This document shows positions 1 through 12,300 of a stretch of 64,000 bases of DNA, in pieces. Source of the DNA: Daphnia pulex (lineage: Eukaryota; Arthropoda; Branchiopoda; Diplostraca; Daphniidae); contig NC_060018.1 of NCBI RefSeq assembly GCF_021134715.1, positions 6,403,501 to 6,467,500 of the forward strand, given 5' to 3'. The notes below the pieces were generated by a model. It saw only the letters and a program-made list of their open reading frames with translations. It made no database searches and had not been told where the DNA came from. How positions within the stretch are numbered: position 1 is the first letter of the stretch; every line of letters begins with the position of its first letter. The position numbers and the translations under genes were made by a program.

Positions 1-315
1 AGGGATGAAAAACATTTGAATTGATTGAATTGTATAGTATAATGGTGTAGTGTGATGGCAACTAGGGTAAACTCGATACTCGATACTTGATATCTGAATC
101 GACATCTGGCAGACGATCACACTTCACACGTCAGACGAGACTGAATGTAAACGAAAAAGTTAGGTGAGATTAGATCAAGCCACTAATTTAGTCATATAAA
201 ATAACAAATTGTCCAACTATATTGATTTTATACAGAAGGTGTTCTACAATAAAGAGAAAGGAGTAACAGTACTCCGGAAAGTAAAATAAATTGTCCACCT
301 GTGACATTTTCGATC
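1..315 (+). other. Upstream region of SELENOF
   Basis: No coding signal seen. This is the promoter and 5' UTR side of the selenoprotein gene that starts at 316. It is AT-rich, with no convincing TATA box in a useful position. Confidence 0.5.
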
Positions 316-997
316 ATGACGGAACCTGTTGCTTTGTCTTTGGCCCTGCTTTCCGCCTTGGTAAAATAGAGAATGGTTTATTGATATTTGAATTTAATAC
401 TCATTATTATTATTTTATTTATAGATTGCTATTGTGTCCTGTGAATATTCAGCTAGTGAATGTAGATCACTTGGATTCAACAAAGCAAATTTGCTGTGTT
501 CTTCATGCTTTTATCTTGCTGAGCATGATTTAGAAGTTCTAGTGTAAGGCACATAAAATGAAAAAATGAAATTTTTGTCTAATTTGTAATTTCATTTATC
601 AATATTTATATTTTTAGAAGCCAATGTCGTGAATGTTGTTTACAGGAAGGAAGAAATGATTCTTTAACATTATATCCACAAGCCATCTTGGAAGTTTGTG
701 GGTGAAAATTAGGATCATACCCTCAAGTCCAGGGTGAAACATTTTTTTGTACATTTTTATATTAATATTTACTAATTGTGACCTTTTTGCAATGTAGCAT
801 TCATAAAGGGTGACAAGGCTCGTGGGTTTCCTAACTTATCTATCAAATATGTGCGTGGAGCAGACCCAATTATCAAACTGCTCGATGCTGATGGTGCAGT
901 TCAAGAAGAATTAGCTATTGATAAATGGAACACTGACTCAGTGGAAGAATTCCTAAAGATGCATTTGATCATGGATCATTCCAGCAATGAGTTGTAA
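316..997 (+). CDS. SELENOF: 15 kDa selenoprotein (selenoprotein F / Sep15)
   Basis: Four coding exons read 316-360, 425-543, 618-733 and 798-997, joined by short GT-AG introns with consistent phases, giving 159 residues. The N-terminus (MTEPVALSLALLSAL, then IAIVSC) looks like an ER signal peptide. It is followed by the Cys-rich UGGT-binding segment (SECRSLGF, LLCSSC, CRECC) and a thioredoxin-like domain with motif C-G-U, where U is an in-frame TGA at 703-705. The C-terminal part contains IKYVRGADP and KWNTDSVEEFL, hallmarks of this family. Known family role: ER-resident oxidoreductase that binds UDP-glucose:glycoprotein glucosyltransferase in glycoprotein quality control. Length matches the family (about 160). 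ATG 316 is chosen because it gives the signal peptide and leads directly into the first donor at 361. A SECIS element must lie in the 3' UTR, but I could not fold one convincingly. Confidence 0.95.
703..705 (+). other. SELENOF: Selenocysteine codon (in-frame TGA)
   Basis: The TGA lies in exon 3 between codons for EVCG and KLGSYPQVQ. The reading frame stays open and family-like for almost 90 further residues over the next splice, so this is recoding rather than a stop. Confidence 0.93.
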
Positions 998-2139
998 TTT
1001 TAAAGTGTTAAGTGTACTGCCATGTATTATGAAATCTTATTCTGAAAACCTTGAAAAGGAAGGAATGAGATGGATGTTTGACCAAAAATTTGACTGGCTC
1101 CTGCACTGAATCTGCTCTATAAATTACATCATTGCTAAAGCACATAACTAATTGTTAGACTTTAATTTTTACATAGTAGCGGCAGATAGAACCAACGAAG
1201 GGTATGAATCAATATTTTACAGAAATGCAGTGTAAGTGTGAGTGTTACCCCCGACGTATTCAGTAGAGGGTAACACGGTAATCCTGCTCAAGATAACCCT
1301 GCTCAGGAATTTTTATTGGAAAGTTAACTGAAACGTTAGGGTGGCTTACGGTTTTCATTAGAAAAGACGCACATTTTACTAGGTCGTGTTTACCCTCGTA
1401 CCACCAAACAGGCATATGGACCCATTTTCATTGTTGTCGACCCTGTGTCCGTTCAAACTTCGCTAAGTAAAATTTGTGAAAATCATCAGAATTTGCTATC
1501 TTGACCATACTATTCAGTATTCATCCTGTGTTCATTAATCATTAGACGCGAAAAATAATAGTTAAACATTACAGTACTCAGCTTCCTTCGTCTTGTTAAA
1601 ATAAAAATTTAAAAATCTAGAGAATTTTTAGTATTATTTGAATAAAAAAATTCTCGCGTTTGTCTGTTAATTAAAAAAAAATATTTTTCTGAATCAATGA
1701 TAAAACTAATATTGCTAAGATGAAGAGGAAAAAAAACATTACAAGAATAAAGAGGGAACGCCATAACTTGTTTATTACAGCCAGGGAGATTGCAGCTTTG
1801 AAAACTTCAATAATTGAAACAATAAACGACAAGCTCGACTAAATACGATCAACATAGTGTTGTCACGTTACCTGACTAGTAGATCATTGGCAGCAGCTAG
1901 GAACAAGAAAACAGACAAATATCTTCTTAACATTCTTAATCATCGAACACCGATCAGACCCAGTTGAAAGCGCACTTCTTTATAAGGCGGTTAAAATGCA
2001 GCGATAGGGAACAGCACAAAAGCAAAGAAGCTTTGAAAATAAAAACATGTTTTAAAGATGAAATCAAGTTACGTGCGCATAATTTTTGAAAACATATCGA
2101 TCGTAATTACTCCTTCGTCGAGCATGTTATATCAGCTTC
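998..2139. other. Convergent 3' UTRs of SELENOF (+) and twitchin (-)
   Basis: No gene found. The left part is SELENOF 3' UTR. ATGA tetranucleotides around 1030, 1065 and 1204 are possible SECIS cores, the first with CCAT/ATGG flanking complementarity. An AATAAA on the plus strand lies near 1600. The right part, read on the minus strand, is twitchin 3' UTR. Confidence 0.6.
1771..1776 (-). terminator. Candidate polyadenylation signal of twitchin
   Basis: AATAAA on the minus strand, about 365 nt downstream of the twitchin stop codon. It is the best canonical hexamer before the opposing SELENOF transcript. Inference from position only. Confidence 0.4.
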
Positions 2140-3363
2140 TCATAGTTCAGTCGCAGTTACATTGAGCGAAAAAGAAGCAGATGTTTCACACTTCTTTCCA
2201 ACGACAGTTACTCCGTACTGGCCAACATCAGCTGTGGTTACATTTGACACTTCTAATTTGAAACGTTTCTTTCCATCGACACTCTGAGCATTCTTGGTCG
2301 ACGCCTCGAGAGGTTGACCATCTTTCATCCACGTTACTAAACATGAAAAATGTTATTTTTAATTTCAGTTTTAATGAAATGTCGATTAGGATAGATAAAA
2401 ATAACCTTTGGTAGGCGCCTTGTCCGTTTCGCACGTGAATGTGGCTGCTTGACCTTGCGCAATGGTGATCGATTGCGGGAAAATTTTAAATGTGGGGCTT
2501 TTGACTTCTTCAGTCGGAACTGTAAAGACAGAGAACAAATCAGAAAGTGGGTTCCAATTTAATTGCTGACACAATTAAGAAACATACCAACGACCAACAG
2601 TGTGCAGGAACTAAATGCTTCACCAACATCATTGAAAACTTCGCATGTGTAGGTTCCAGCATCTTCGGGAAATATTTCAGCGATCTTTAATTTGCACACA
2701 TCACCAAGACGATCATATTCAAAATCTTTGCTTGGTTTGATTTCCTTTTCATTATGCAACCAAATCACGTCGAATTTGGTGGCTGCTGTAACCCGACATT
2801 GAAGAGTAACAGACTCTCCGTCGTTCACTGTTTTCGAGGAGACGTGTTCAATGATTCGCGGAGCTCTTTCTTTACCTGTTGTCCTGTGACAAGCTTTTTC
2901 AGACGCTGACAGAAAACGAAATTAACGTAATTTTAATAAGAGTTCGTAGAATATTTTTAATGGCAAGTGTGATAAGATTTACTTTGCACAGTCAAGCGAC
3001 AAGTAGTTTCTGTCTCTCCGAGAGTGTTTTTGGCTTTGCACGTATACAAGCCTTCGTCTTCCGGATAAACTTCATTGATTGAAAGAGTAGCCGTTCCATT
3101 TCGGTACTTAAGGTCCAAAATGTCCGAGGAGCTCAGTAACTGTGATAAGAGCATTATGTTTTTAACATCAAAACTGCATCAAAAGGATATTTTAGTGGAC
3201 AAAAAAATGTCAATTACCTCGCCGTTTTTCAACCAGGTAACATTAGGATCAGGATCGCCTTTGACGATGCATGCTAGTTTTAGCGCTTCTCCATCCTTGA
3301 TTGTCATTTCGCTCAACGGCTTCACGAACTTTGGTTGGCACATCAGTGCATCCGAAGGTGGTA
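2140..3363 (-). other. bt: Twitchin C-terminal three Ig domains (last exons)
   Basis: Exons 3363-3218 and 3139-2983 form one Ig ([37 protein letters not shown]). Exon 2875-2588 holds a complete Ig ([26 protein letters not shown]). Exons 2519-2406 and 2336-2140 form the last Ig ([27 protein letters not shown]), whose F-strand Cys is replaced: it reads [12 protein letters not shown] where YxC is expected. The protein ends in TATEL directly after this domain. Confidence 0.9.
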
Positions 3364-6300
3364 CTATTATTAACAAGAGAGAAGTTATGATGAGAACGTC
3401 ACAGAATAGTAAACATCAAGATTCTCACATTCTAAATCTTTTGTTGCTGTGCGAGAACGAGAAGTTGCGCTCCCTCCGTAAACTTTCTGCTGCCGTTTAG
3501 AGCTGGTTGTATCCACAGAGGTTGACTGAAGTATTTTAGAAAACATTATTACATAATTTTATCAACCCATTATTTCACTTAAGTATTAATGAATGATTCC
3601 AGACATCGTATGGAATTTGTAAGTTTAAAAAATGGGATGAATGTCTCACGCGCTTACCTGGCTGCTGTAAGTTTCACGGGATGATGATACGTGGGTGCTG
3701 GAGCTCAACTGATTAGACGTACTGGATGACTGATATTGAGAACTTGACACATGATTCGTAGTTGACGAGTGGCTTTGCGAACTTGAGAGAAAGTTAAGAA
3801 ACATAGATAAGATTAACACATTTATTCCAAAAATTTCAACCTTACCTATAAGACTCTTGAGTGCGGGTGGTAGATTTATTTTCAACGTATCGCCGATCTA
3901 GAATAACACATTGATTATTTTCAGGAAGCGCTTCAACATAAATCAGCTGTACAAACGAAAACCGGGCAAATGCTGTACACAAAAGTGGTCATGCATCCAC
4001 TAAGCACATTTTTCTTTTGACATGCTTTCGCGTTTTGGCGTTTTGTAACGACAATGCTGAGCCAGGAATGTAAATTCATTCTGGTTTTTCGCACGAAAGA
4101 GCAAAATCGCTTTAGCCTTCAAGTGTTCCAATTACCTCCAGAGCGGAGCAAGTTGTTGACCAAGTCGGCTTGATCTGTTGACACGTGTACACCTTTATTG
4201 GGTTGACAGCAATTATTACCAAGTGAGAGGGCAAGTTTTAGATAAGTTAAAAATTTAAGAAATTTAGATTAGTGGAAGATTTGAATAGTTATTTTTTGTA
4301 TATTTGTTTTTGTTTAATTTTTTTTTGTTACATGTTACTATATATGCTCGTCAGGCATCGATTATTTGTAACTGAGGATTTAAATCAGAGACATTGTTTT
4401 TGATCGTACAATTTGAATTGATATTTTTGCAATTATTTTTTAAGCTTTATCATTTCATTTAAAATTTCAAATCTACAGTATGATGTGTGAAATATTTAAA
4501 ATAATTTCAACGCAATGTACTAGAATGCATGAATGCATGCGTAATTTCATCGACAGTTCGTAGTGAGGTAAAAAATAAAAAATATAAAGAACGAGATGAA
4601 CTAGCATATAGAAAGACTTAAATTGGTAGCTTGCCTTCGACGATGACCACACAGGAAGTTTCGTCTTGACCCATGGCGTTGGTGGCGACGCATCTATAGT
4701 TACCAGAATCTTCAACTTTGCAGTTTGCAATTTCCATCGTCACAACACCATCAGAATACGTCATGGTATAATCGTACTTCGATAGCTCTCGTTTGTCTTT
4801 AAACCACTTGACCTAATAACGATTATAGGAAACGCAGATAAAAACAAAGTGACAGTTTAGGTTTAATCTGTTGACTAGTGGCGAATAGAGATATAGGTAA
4901 ATGAAATTGGTTATTACCGTAGGGGTAGGTCTGCCGCTGAGGCAGCACAAAAGTTTGCACGTTTGATGCAACTGTATGACACGAGGTCGTAGCAGAAAAG
5001 TGAAAGTTGGTACGGAATCGCGCTCGTCCTGCCACAATTGGTACTCGAGTGGCTTTCGTCGTCGAAGCGGGGTCATATCCGGTTTGTACTGCGGCGCTTC
5101 TTTTGGCAGTGCTAGAAAGAGAAAACGGATTTGATTGCAATAAATCAATATGGCCGGCTGAGTATTAAAATGTACAAATGGGAACACAGAATGATGCAAT
5201 GAAATAGATTACAGGATATAAGAGAAATAAAATGAAACTCACGTTGTACGTTGAGGAAGATGGGCTCCTCCCTGACACCGTAGTGATTGACAGCTCGGAT
5301 AATGTATTCGCCACGATCTTCCAACTTGACTCGATTAATGACGAATGTGAAGTCATCTCCTGCGTATCGCTTCATGAACTTGACGCTCTGCTTAAGCTCG
5401 CTGTTGTTGTGCGTCCAACTAACGGTCGGTGGCGCCACGGCGATGATGCGACAGTAGAATTTGGCGCTCTGTCCCTCATAGGCGAAAGCGGACTTTGGCC
5501 GGATGACGAAGCGAGGAGCTGCCTCGCGTCGGTCAAAGGCATACTCGTGGATGCGATATCGCTCTATCAGCAATTTGCGGAGGCAGCTGTACTCGGAGAG
5601 TCGCCCGATGGGCACCAAGTAGTCTTCCCAACCAGGATATTTGGCGCGAAGCCTGTCGCGCATGGCAAAGTAGCGGGACGAAGAGATGGTGACGGACAAC
5701 TCGCTGTGATCACCCAGGAGCCATGGGTGAAGTAGACACTCATGAGCCGTCATGCGCTTCTCTTTGTTCTTGGTAAGGAGATGGCGGATGAAATCCTTGC
5801 CTTCTTCAGAGACGGTGGCGAAGGCTTCCCCATCAAAGTCCCAGTCGCAGGCCTTGACGTTCTTGAGCGTTTCAATGTCGTTCTCGCCGGCAAAAGGTGA
5901 GAGACCACTTAGAAGAACGTAGGCAAGCACGCCGACGGCCCACATGTCTGTGTAGAAACCAACAGGTTCCCGTTCGACGATCTCTGGAGCGGCGAATTCT
6001 GCCGTTCCAGTGGAAATCTTAACCAGTTGGTTGGGGTCAAGCTTTGTGGCCAAACCGAAATCGATCAACTTGACGATGGTGCTGTTCTTGGTCACACACA
6101 TGATGTTTTCCGGCTTGACGTCCAAGTGGATAATGTTCTTCTCGTGCATGTGTTTGACTGCCTCGCAAATTTGTCGCATGTAGTTGATGACTTCAGCCTC
6201 GGACATGGTGTAGCCTTCGGCAGTGATTCGCTCGAACAGCTCACCTCCCGACAAGAACTCGTAAATGAGAACCATTTCATCGTCGTCCTCGAAGGCATCG

Positions 6301-9300
6301 TGCAAATTGATGAGTTTGGGGTGGTGTAACTGGTTCATGATGTCAATCTCCTTTCGAATAAGTTCCTTTTCGACGGCTTGTGACACGGGAATAAATTTGG
6401 CTGCGAAGATCTGGCCCGACTTGCGCTCGCGACAACGATGCACAACACCGAAAGCGCCCGTTCCAATTTCTTCCAGGATATCGTACAAGTCGTATACACT
6501 TGTCGTCTTGATGTCGACCGGCTGGGGCACGTACTTGGAGTAGATGTCGACAACATACTGGTCGTAGTCGTTGACCTTTCCTTCGGCGGTGCCACGAATG
6601 CGTTTGCCCGTCTCGTCCACTTGATATTGGCGACGCTTGTGTTCCTTCTTGTCGCCACCTTTTGTTTGGACGAGTGGAGTCACGTCACTGGCGTCACTCC
6701 TTCCATACACGTTCTCGGCGTAGATGCGGAACTCGTAGCTGTGACCGGGGCTCAGCGCCGTTGCGTTGATGGCGCAGAAGCGGGTAGGCCCGACGCGGAT
6801 CCAGCTGCTCATCGGGTGTTCACGCTTCTCGACGATATAGTTCGTGATGGCACTGCCACCGTCCCACGTCGGCGGCTTCCAAGTTAGGCTCAGCGAATCG
6901 GCACCGACATTTTCGACGGTCGGGAAACGAGGGGGTTCCGGACGATCGCTAATCTGCAATTTAATGATGACGGAATCCATGCCCAGTTCGTTCTCGGCCA
7001 CCAAACGATACGGGCCACTGTCGAGCTGGGTGACGTCACGGACGGTGAGAATGGCGTGTCTTTCTTTGACTTCGACGTGATAATGGGCCCCGCTTTCGAT
7101 GGTTTCTCCCTCGCGGGACCAAACGACTTTCGGGCGGGGGTTGCCGGTGAACGGGATTTTGACAACCACGTTCTCGCCCTTGTCAAAGAAGGCCGTGTCT
7201 CGGAATCGTGGTGGCACATTGATCTTCGGTACAGTTTTGATGATCAATTCGGCACGGGTGGACTTGGCTCCTGCCTTGTTTACAGCTCGGCAGACGTACT
7301 CGTCGGCGTCTTCACCTGGAAGATTCGCCCGATAGAAAAGTTTAGAAAATGAAAATGAAATCGAACAGCCGTATGAAGAACTTACCGAAAACATCGTTGA
7401 CCACCAAAAAGTAGGTGTCGCCTTCTTTTCGGGTGCTGTATTTCGAACTGTGGCTAATCTCGCGCATGCCCTTGAACCAGGTGATGCTGGGCAATGGATT
7501 TCCAAGAATGGTACACTGAAATTGGACGTTGCGGTTCTCCAGGCCAAGGACGTTTCTCAGCGGTGTCAAAATCTCAGGCGGGCTGGCGGCATTTGGATCC
7601 TTGATGCGCACTGACGTCGAGGCCATCGACGGTGGCGAAAGGCCGGCTTCGTTTTGTGCCAAGACGCGGAATTCGTACTGTCGGTCCTCGACGAGGTTGC
7701 TAACGTTGATTTGCGCCGTCAAACACAAGGTGAGGTTGATTCGTTGCCATGTGGAACTTCCAGCCTCACGCTTGTCTATCCAGTAGCCCTGTATACGGGC
7801 TCCGCCGTCCGACTCGGGTTTGTCCCACGAAAGGTGGGCAAAGTCCTTGCCAACTTCCGTGACGTTAGGTGTGCCAGGTGCAGTTGGTGGATCGTATGGA
7901 GCTTTGGCTTTAATAGGATTGACACCTTCCAACGCAGGTCCCATGCCGTTCTCGTTGGCAGCCATGACTCGGAACAGGTATTCTTGTCCCTCAGTTAAAC
8001 CCTGGACGGTGAAGGTTGTGTCCTTGCACTGGGATGAGACACAGATCCAGTGAGTGTGGCTTGTATCGTGACGTTCGACGACGTAGTGGGTGATTTTCTT
8101 GCCGCCATCGTAAGTTGGTGGCTTCCAGTTGAGAGTGCACTTGTGCTGGGTGATATCAGAGACCTCGAGCGGGCCAATCGGCGCCCCGGGCACACCGGTA
8201 ATATAAACAGTGAAAGAAGCTGAGACGTCGCCGCTATCGTTCTTGACTCGCAACGTGTACTGGCCGGCATCGCTTTTAGTCGTCTCCTTGATGAAGATGA
8301 TGAGGTACTCATCGAAAACGGTGTACTTGATGCGCACCGTTTCAACAATTTCGTGTCCATCCTTGGTCAGTGATACGTCCATCGGTTGATCTCCGGAGAA
8401 GTAAATCTTGATTTTGGTGTTGTCTCCTTCGGGTAGGTAGAGGTCTCCGGGCAATCGATCGATGCGCGGTGGATTGCCAATTTTCAGTCGGGCTGAGCAG
8501 CTAACCGAGCCACCCATGTTGCTGGCCTCGCAGCTGTATTCTCCCTCATCAACCTCCCACAATTCGGAAATGATGAGACGGAAGAGACCGTCACGTTCTT
8601 CGGTGTGGATGCGACCTCCTACGACAACTTCGCGACCATTTTTCATCCAGCGGCTGCGCGGGCATGGGATGCCAGTTGCTTCGCACTCGAAAACAACTTT
8701 GCGTCCCATCGGCACACCTTTACTGACTAGCGGACGAACGAATTGAGGTTTCTCGCCACCGGTCAATTCGCGGACTTTGATGGCCGAAGCGCAAGTGCTC
8801 GGCTCGCTCTTTCCAGCGGCGTTGATGGCAGAAACGCGGAACTCGTAGTCCTGTCCCTCGGTCAAATTATTGACGGTGAATTCGCACGAGATGACGTTGT
8901 AGTCGTTGCAACGAACCCAGAAAGCACCACCGACCTCACGTTTCTCGATGAGGTAGCCTGTTTTAATCAAATAATAATAAAAGAATTAACAAATGGAATT
9001 TTAGAAAATAAAAAATTGGTTAACGAATGATTTACCTGTGATTCGGCTACCACCATCCGATACTGGTGGTTCCCATTTAAGGTCGACGTAGGTGCGTCCC
9101 ACTTTGATAACCTGTGGTATACCTGGTGGAGCCGGCACGGTAAATTTGCCCTTGGTCTTGAACCGGGAAGAGGCCGGCGAGGGTTTGCTCATACCTGCGG
9201 CATTCTTGGCACGAACGCGGAACTCGTACTCGTGACTAACGAGAAGGTTGTGCACCACGTAAGTGGCGTCCTTGACGAGGTAGTCGTTGACGATAAGCCA

Positions 9301-12300
9301 ATCACGATCTTCTTGTAGATCACGGCGTTCAATTTGGTAGCCTTGGATCTTGGATCCTCCGTCGTAGCGTGGTCGTTCCCAGGTCAATGTGGCGCTATCC
9401 GAGCCGCTGTCGGAGACGCGCGGTTGTCCCGGTGGCTCGGGAATTGTGAACGGGAATTTGGCCGTGATGGGTTCGTCGCTCTCCAGCGGATCGCTGACTC
9501 CGTATTGGTTTTCAGCGCGGACGCGGAACAGGTACCTGCGGTTGGTTTCCAGGCTGAAGACGTTGTACGAACAACCACGGACGAACGAGCTGATCTTCAT
9601 CCAGACACCGACCGAGACGTCCATACGTTCGACGATGTAATTGGAGATGGGCGAGCCGCCGTCGTCGGACGGTGGGCGCCACGTCAGAGTGCAGGTTTCA
9701 GGGGTGACATCAGAGACATCCAGCGGAGCCAACGGGGCGCCGGGTTTACCAACGACCAGTACGCGGCATGAGGCCGAATCGCTACCTTCAGTGTTGGTCA
9801 AGCGGATCGTGTACTTTCCAGTATCGCTACGCTTGGCACAACGGTTGAGATAGATGGTGGCCGTGGCAGAAGTCTCGAATCGGATTCGATCATCTTGGAT
9901 TACTTCTTCGTTGTTGATGTTCCACGACGGTTTCGGCGTCGGGCTGCCGTTGAACGGTACGGTAATGGTGAACTCCTCTCCGGCAATGACCGTCATATCG
10001 CGGATGCTCAAATCGCTGGTGATCTTTGGAGCGCAGAGAGCCGGCTGGCAGCAAATGGGGTCCGAATTGTCACTCCACGGTCCTTGGCCGGCTGCATTGA
10101 GTGCGGCCACTCGGAACTCGTATTCGTGATTTTCCGTCAAATTGATGACGCGCAGGGTGAGTTCAGTAACCACCGCATGCGAAGCTTTCGTCCATTTGTC
10201 TTCGCGGCAAGAACGACGCTCGACGACGTATCCGGTGACGCTGGATCCGCCGTCGTATCGTGGCCTCGTCCAGACAATAGTGATGGAATCTGCAGTGGTT
10301 TCCAAGGAGCGGGGCATGCCAGGAGCTCCGGGAACATTGAAAGAGTGCTTGGCCTTGATGGGTTCTTCGGTGGTCGTCGGCTCCGACGTTCCGTACTGGT
10401 TCTCCGCCATGACACGGAATTCGTAGTCACGGCCGACCACTAGTCCACGCACCTTAGAAGAGGTGGCCACCACGTAGCCGCTGACTCGAGACCACGTCGG
10501 TGAACGCGGCTCCTTCTTCTCTACAACGTAGTTGGTCACCTCGGCGCCGCCGTTATCTTTCGGCGGTTGCCAGACGAGCGTGAGGCTGTCGCCGGCAAAG
10601 TCCTCGGCGTGCAAGTTGAGCGGAGGAGAAGGACGATCCAAAACGCGGACGTAGACGGTGACCGAGTCGAAACCGGCGTTGTTGCGCAGTTGCAATTTGT
10701 ACGGCCCCGTGTCTTTGCGCTGCGAATTTTTCACCACAATTGTGGCGTATTCGTCCATCACTTGACTGTGGACTCGGACATCTGTTTCGTCGAGTACGAC
10801 ATCGTTGGCGAACCAAGACGCCGTCGGTTTAGGGAAAGCGCGGTAAGGCACCATGATGGAGAAATCTTCGCCGGCTCGTACGGTGATGTCGCGCATTGAG
10901 CCGAGGTCGATGTGGGGCCGGTCGGCCTGCTCTTCCACCTTGACAGTGGGTGACGCACGACTGGGTGGTGATGGACCAACTTCGTTGAAAGCGATGATAC
11001 GGAAATGGTACTCTTCGCCCTCAACCAAGCCGGAAACCTTCATCAACAACCAAAAAATGATGCAACGCAATTAGTAATCGATAATATAGTGAAAATGTCC
11101 AGTCGACCAAACTCACCGTGTAATTCGTTTCGGTAACCAAAAGGGAATTGGCTTCTTCCCATTCGGTGGCGCTCTTGAGTTTCTTTTCGACGTTGTATCC
11201 TTTGATGCGCATGCCGCCGTCGTTGAGAGGCGGGCGCCACGAGAGTGCGACACTGTTTCTGAAAACGCGGTCCAGTTTGGGCGCGTCAGGAGCGTCTGGC
11301 GCGAATTTCTGGATTCGAGCCACCAAAGGTTCGGTCGAGCGACTGGGTTTGCCCGGTCCGGCGTCGTTGACCGCAACAATGCGGAATTCATAACGGTTGC
11401 CTTCAGTCAAGTTAGTCACCATGTGAGTCGTGTTGGGCGTCGGGTATTGGTTAACACGCAACCACTCGCCACCACGATCACGTTTCTCAATGTAATAGCC
11501 GGTGACGGGACGGCCACCGGTGAAAGCGGGTGGATCCCACAGCAGCGTGCAGCTGTTGGGCGTGTACGACACGATCTTCGGCTGGTCGGGCGCATCGGGC
11601 GGGTCGAACGGACTCTTAGCGGCCACAGGCTTGCCGGTCAACGGTTCCGAAAGACCGTAAGCATTCTCGGCACGCACGCGGAAGACGTAACGCTTGCCGT
11701 CTTCCAATCCGGTCTTGACAGTGAAGCTGACACTTGGGCAGTAGCCCGGAAGTGGTCGCCAGTTCTCCGACAAGGCGTCGGTTTTCTCAATGACGTAACC
11801 AGTGATCTCCGAGCCTCCGTCGTCCAGAGGTGCTTTCCAGTTGAGCGTGATTCCTTCGGCCGACACGTTGGTGTAAGTGAGCGGGCCGTTGGGCGGTCCC
11901 GGTTTGTCAACGACCAAGACTTCCAACTCGGCGCTATCCTTGCCGTGGGCGTTGTGTGCGGATACTTGGTACTTTCCGGCGTCGGTGCGTTTCGACGACG
12001 AGACGTACAACTTGGTGCGATCGTTCTGGGTGTCGGTGACTATGCGGTTGTCCGAGATGGCCTTGTTCTGTTTGGTCCATTCGACGGTAGGTGTGGGAGC
12101 GCCCGACAGCGGAATTTCGACGTTGATGGGCTCACCCGCCTTCACCTTGATTCGGCGACTGTTCAATTTGTCCAGGTGTAAACGCGGTTTCTCGCGCATG
12201 GGTTTGGCAGTGAATGGATGAGACGCTTCGCTGCTCTTGCCAGGACCGGCGGCGTTGATGGCGATTACGCGGTACTCGTATTGGTGACCATCCTGGACTT

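Noticed and set aside
291..533. Plus-strand 80-codon frame over SELENOF exons 1-2
   Set aside because: Out of frame with the selenoprotein and crosses its first intron.
1020..1110. SECIS hairpins anchored on ATGA at about 1030 or 1065
   Set aside because: Helix II is interrupted or unpaired in each attempt; not strong enough to list as a feature.
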